DNA from: Calliphora vicina
Lineage: Eukaryota > Arthropoda > Insecta > Diptera > Calliphoridae
NCBI RefSeq assembly: GCF_958450345.1
Contig: NC_088784.1
Location: 70,829,747-70,893,746, forward strand
Direction: 5' to 3'
Length of the DNA: 64,000 nucleotides
Shown here: in pieces, positions 53,201 to 59,200 of the stretch
Position numbering within the stretch: the stretch's first letter is position 1
Layout of the letters: every line of letters begins with the position of its first letter
Translations under genes and position numbers: made by a program
Notes under the pieces: model-generated
Seen by the model: only the letters and a program-made list of their open reading frames with translations
What the model was told of the DNA's origin: nothing
Databases searched by the model: none

Positions 53201-56200
53201 CACTCTTATTTGGTTTCATTCGGAGCTTGTTTTACAAACTTCAAAATTCTGATCTATTTTTCGAAAATAAAAAAGTATATAATTCGACATTCATTTAGGG
53301 TGATTCTTAGAGTTTTTCCATTTTTATTCAGTAATGTTTGACAATTCATCATGGAATGACTCACACCGTCTCCGAATTATATAGATGTATTACGAAAATC
53401 AGCGCTCTGTTTTTCGGAAACTTCGAGCAACATATGGCTCGATACCCCCGGTCCCAGTAGCTTATTTCGCGATCCGAACCGCCTAGATCATTTGATATCA
53501 AACTTAAAATTTTTTTCTTTGTGGTTATGTAACGTTTTCTCATTAGGCGATTATTTTTTTCCCAACGTAAAACTGCAGATTAAAATTTTGTTTTTCTCAA
53601 TGTCTCATTTGCTTCTATTCTTTCGCAAAGCTAACCCGACCTAATCGGCCAATTATTTATTTATCGTACAGATAAATTCAATCAGCTGACTGCTGTTCAT
53701 AGTTTTTATGTGTTAGTTTAATAGAGGAATTAACATTAATTTGATGGAGGATGAACATGAGTTCCAAGTGAATGCTGAAAGAGTTTATCATGTCAGGCCT
53801 AATTACCTGGCAGACATGCAGGAAAATGAATTTTTCAAAAGATTCCGGCTGTCGATGACCACATTAAACAGCTGATTTATGTAAACATGTTGTCACTTGA
53901 AGGCAGGGTTCCCAACTTTCACATCTATTTTGAGAGGTATTGCCAACTGAAAATAATGTTTTTTTTCGGTATATTGAGAAAACCAAAATTGTTAACGGAC
54001 AGTTTGCGGCCTAATAAATTTATGTCGAAATTTAGACCCCTTTCACACTAGGCAATTTAGTTGCGCAAGTCTCTTGTATTTGTAGATACTAGAGGTAATG
54101 TCGGATTAAGGAGAAGAAAATTTTGCATGCTGTTTTGTTGTTGGGCAAGAGACTTGCGCAACTAAATTGCCTAGTGTGAAAGGGGTCTTAGTAACAGGCA
54201 GTTTGTCGATGCATTGAGAAAACGGGCCTTGTTCGATAAGCCAGCTACGATTCAAGGCTTGGAAGCAGATATTACTCGCGTAATTTTCGAGATACCGGTA
54301 GCAATGTTGGAATGAGTGATCGAAAATTGGACCTTCCGAATGGGCCGTCTCCAGAACAGTCGCTGCCATCATTTAAATGAAATGTCAGAGATTGTACTTT
54401 TGGGTCATAATATATATGCCGATATTCAATTCTATTTTAATCATCTATATATATAAAAATTAAATGGTCCATGTATGTAATGTCATCACGTGAGAACGGC
54501 TGTAGCGATTTGGCTGATTTTTTTTTATTCGATTAAAGAAAAAAAATTTAAAAATTCCTGGTAAAACTCGGAAATTCTTTTTTTTGAGTCCAGTAATCTG
54601 TAATAAAAAAGCTCCCTAAAGTATGCAGTGCAAATTTAGATATTTTATTTGCAAATAAATAAGAACAGGCTGGAGTACGTGGGTTGGAGAAACTTGAAGA
54701 ACTAACATTAGTAAATGCTACCGGGCGAAGCCGGGGCGATCAACTAGTTTACTTATAAAAAAGACCTATGGTTGCAGTTCAATTTAATTTACTCTAACGG
54801 GCTCCATTCTCCCAAATGATGATGCCAAACTCAAGATTGACCTTAGAGGGAAAGAAGACAGTGTTTTCGGGTCTAGTTTTTAAGGGATAATCTATTTGTA
54901 TACCCTCCATGAGAGGTAAGGGTATATGTATGTATATACATTTGTAATTTACACATTATTCACTTTTGTGAGGCTGGGTCCTTAACTGATCTTACCCCCC
55001 ATATAAGCCATATATCAGAAAAATAATTTATTGTCAATAAATAAAAAAAGTACCCACATACTGAAGGAGGGTATAAAAGATTCCGCTCAACCGAAAATAA
55101 TACTCTTCATTGTTTTTAATTCAATTGCTTAAAACTAAAAATAGGATTCGTGATTTCACTTTATAATTTTAACAATTGATTAATAGCACATATTTTATTT
55201 CTGAATATGATTCATCACTATGTTTATTTACTTGTAACAACAGCACAGCTTTTCTCAAACAATATAGTATTTTTTTTAAATTAAGACTGAGATCTCCAAC
55301 TTATGAAGAAGTCAAGGTTCCGCACTCTTTTAATATTTTAATAATTAACGATTTGCGTCTTTAATTCTACACCGATATTTGTCTACCTCCAAATGCGTTT
55401 GTTTGTGTTTATAAATTCAATGAAACTGAATTTACCTGTGCCTCGTTCCACATCCAATCTAAACACCTCGAACAATTCACTTTATAATCTTATCAAACCA
55501 CTAAATTAAATACAACAACAACAATAATAAAAATGATTAAAGGTGGAAAAGGTGAACAAAGAGTCGAACAGAGTGAGCGAATGTAATAGAAGAGAGTTGC
55601 GAACCCTTTAATTTCTGTGTCTTATCAATTTGTTTCAGTTTTTGTTTCTGTTTGTTGAGAGTCAATACTTAATTTATTTATCAATTTTTACAATCTGTTG
55701 TTGTTTGTAAAAAGGGGTATTAAACATAGTTATTTTTTTATTATTGAAGATTTATAAAACAATTGTCTTTAACAGTGTTACGATTGATATGAAATCTAGA
55801 AAAATGGTTGATGTCCTTACTAAGATCAAAATTATTAAAAAATGTCTAGCAAGAGAATACCCGATTTCAGATATTAAATAACATTCTATTAATATGTACA
55901 TCTAAACTACATACCATGATGACGCATTAAAACACTATGCTGTGGATTGCGTATGATGCGTATTTGACGATCGGGATGCTGTGGTTCACCATATTCACCG
56001 CCAATATCTTTAGGCAATTGCCATAAAGCACTACGTTCTTCTAGATTATCACGTGGAAAATAGAGAGGTGCCAATACCTCATAAATGCCCCGTTCATGGG
56101 GACTAACACAAAATATCACGATTTGCGATGTAAATTTATCCAAATAACGGCGTACGGTTCCTGCAAACACAAGCAAATTGTTTAAAAAAAATGTTTTACA

Positions 56201-59200
56201 ATGTTTTAAGCAATAAATTGTTGATATACTTAATGCAATATGAGCGGCTAAGTCAGCTGGAAATGACTTTTGATTGGTACTAATATTGCACACAGATATA
56301 GTTTTTAAATTCAGTTCTTTGGCTTTACATAAAACGTTTCTATGGGGAAAAAGGAAAATATGTTAAAATTTAATAGATATTTTTAAGAAATTGTTAGATT
56401 ATCATGTACTTACCTATAACAACAATGTAAAGTGTTTTCGGCTGCAGTTTTAAATTTCTCTTTATATGCAGGACCCACTGTATGTAAAACATAACTAGCG
56501 GGTAAATTGTAGCCCTTGGTAACGCGTACTTCACCAGTGCGGCATTCTGAAAAATGGAAAATAATATTAAACATCTAGTAGGTTGCTCATTTTTATATTA
56601 TTCGAGAAAATAATTAATAAATTTCCATTACGTCACATTTTATTAAATCTTTAGCTTAATGTGCAAACATGCAAAGTCCACTTTTTATGAAAATAAGATT
56701 TTAAAAATACACTGTTTGCACAAAGTTCACAATTATTATTATCTGGTATGCAAAACTGATACATCCATTTTAATTTGTCATATTTGCCAAATTTGTGTCT
56801 CAATCAAATGGAATTGAGTATAACTACGTTATTAAATATATAATAGCGTCAAACTTGTTTTAGTTATTGTTTTATTCTAAAAACGTAAATCATACAACAT
56901 TTGCCTATTTTGGCCTTTCAGGACAACTATACCGACAATAGAGACTTTAAATCAAATAACAGAGTTAAAACGATAAAAATATACACTGTATAAACTGTAA
57001 TGAATTATAATTGAATCGTTTATTTCAAAAACCAGTCAAGCAACAAAAAATCCAAAATTACGTTATTGGGTGATTACTGTTCTGTAAAGGTAAATGTATC
57101 GTTTAATGAAAAGACAACTAAATACTGCCTTTATTATGATGAAGCAATGCCGCAAAATCCGTGTTTAGTGCAGAAAGAAGTAAAGTGATTTATTTTATAC
57201 TATGTATAGGTCTCAATAAATGTGGTTGGATATGATGAGTTTTATGGGAATATTTGTCAATGGCCTACAGCGGAAGCATGATGATAACGAGTGTATGTTG
57301 ACGAATAGTTATTTCAAAAACAAATATGACTATACGAATATGATGTTAAACTCTTTAAAAAGTTCATTTGTCATTTTACCTTTGAGTTTACATAGTATAT
57401 TTCGTATGAAATTTACAATAGTGATGGTTGTTTGTTTCAGAAACCAGTCAAGTGCAAACTTTCAAAATATCAATTTTGTAGAAGTAATTTTTAGGTTCCT
57501 ATTAAGTTTTCTTTGATTAACTAAAAATCAATAATTTGTTGCTTGATTGGTTTTTGAAATAAACGATTGAATTATAAATCATGCCAACTATGTAATAAAA
57601 CTGCATTGACAGATTTCAAAAATATTTTAAACCAAGAAATTTAGAATGATTTTTGTGTCTCCTGTAAAATTTGTGAACGGGGATTTATCGCGTTTGCACA
57701 CTAAGCTAACGAAATATCTTTTAAAATTATTGTTTATTAAACGTTTCTAAATTTTAGATTCCAAAATACATATAAGGTTCTCTGTTAATGTTTAAGGGGT
57801 ATAACTACACATGGCGAGAATATATTATTAATTCTGTCAAAATGTTGATCATATTTGTTTAGAACGTTGACGAGCTTTGAGTTTGAGAACGTTGACGAGC
57901 TTTGAGTTATGGTAAATGGTTATCTCAACGAAATCCATAATGTCTTCACTGCACGCAACTTGTAGTTATCAACAACGAAGTCCACTTGGACAAAGGAGGT
58001 AAAACTCAACTTAGGCGACGTACAAATTCCGACAGTGAATCACCTGAAAATCTTGGGTGTCACTTTTGATAGGTCCTCAGGCACTAGCTGGCAGCACTTG
58101 GTGTATGGATAAAGAAACCTTGCTAGATACCTACAAGACGATTGATCGGTCAGTGGTCAATTATGCAGCTTCATTGTGGTCGCCTTCGTTGAGTGATACT
58201 CAGTGGAAAAATAATCAAAGTTGTCAAAATGCAATTTTGCACCGTCACAGGCTGTCACAGGCTGCCTTCAAATTACTCCCGAAAACCACCACCACGAGGA
58301 AACTTAGGTTCTACCGGTCAAGGAACATAACGTCATGTTGACGCAACAGTTCCTTCTGGGATGTCATCGGAGAAGTCATCCAAACTTAGACATCACACAG
58401 TTGGAGTCTCACCCGATAGAGAGCATTCAGAGGTATGTATGTGCAGGATCCATTTGATCGCAGCTCGTGTATGACAGCTTTGAATGCCATTCAGGTGTTA
58501 GGAAACCGTATGAATGTCGTACATGGAGGTCGCCCACCTGACGCCGAGAAGATTAAACCCTAGATTATATAATGTAAAATTGTTTATGCTGCAACAGCAA
58601 CAATATACCGATCGAAATACTAAATTAAGCCAAAATGCAGTAAAAGTCAAATTTCAATAATGTAATAATGGGCCAGAATAGTTTCCCTCCATAATTTCGT
58701 TGACTATGTGATTCCAGTGGTCCCCGTGAGAACCAGCCGTTACTTCTAATAAATCTGATCATATTTACTAGTGACACATCTCTGATACAGTACAGATCAT
58801 GGAAAACAGCTCTACCAAGATATAATAGTCTATGCTCTTGAAAGGTTGAAGGTGTTGTACCGATTCCTCCTCATCCAAACAACTTCTACAATAGCTATAA
58901 CGTGAGTAACCCATACGTTCCAACACGTATCCAATCATACAGTGTCCAGTGATTATACCCGTAAGAAGCCTAATCGAATTAATAGTAAGAGACGAAAGAG
59001 TCCTGGTCATATCCTCTGTCAGAGTGGGCCAGAGCATTCTGGATATTGTATAAGTGATGATATTTAACCACTTGAGTTCCGTCTCACTCAAAGCCCATTC
59101 ATCTATAAATTTCGATACTGTCACCAGGGGAGTGTGAATATCCCTTTGCGCAAGAGTTACGTTTTCATCTGATACTTCATTTCCCCGGATGCCCTCATGT

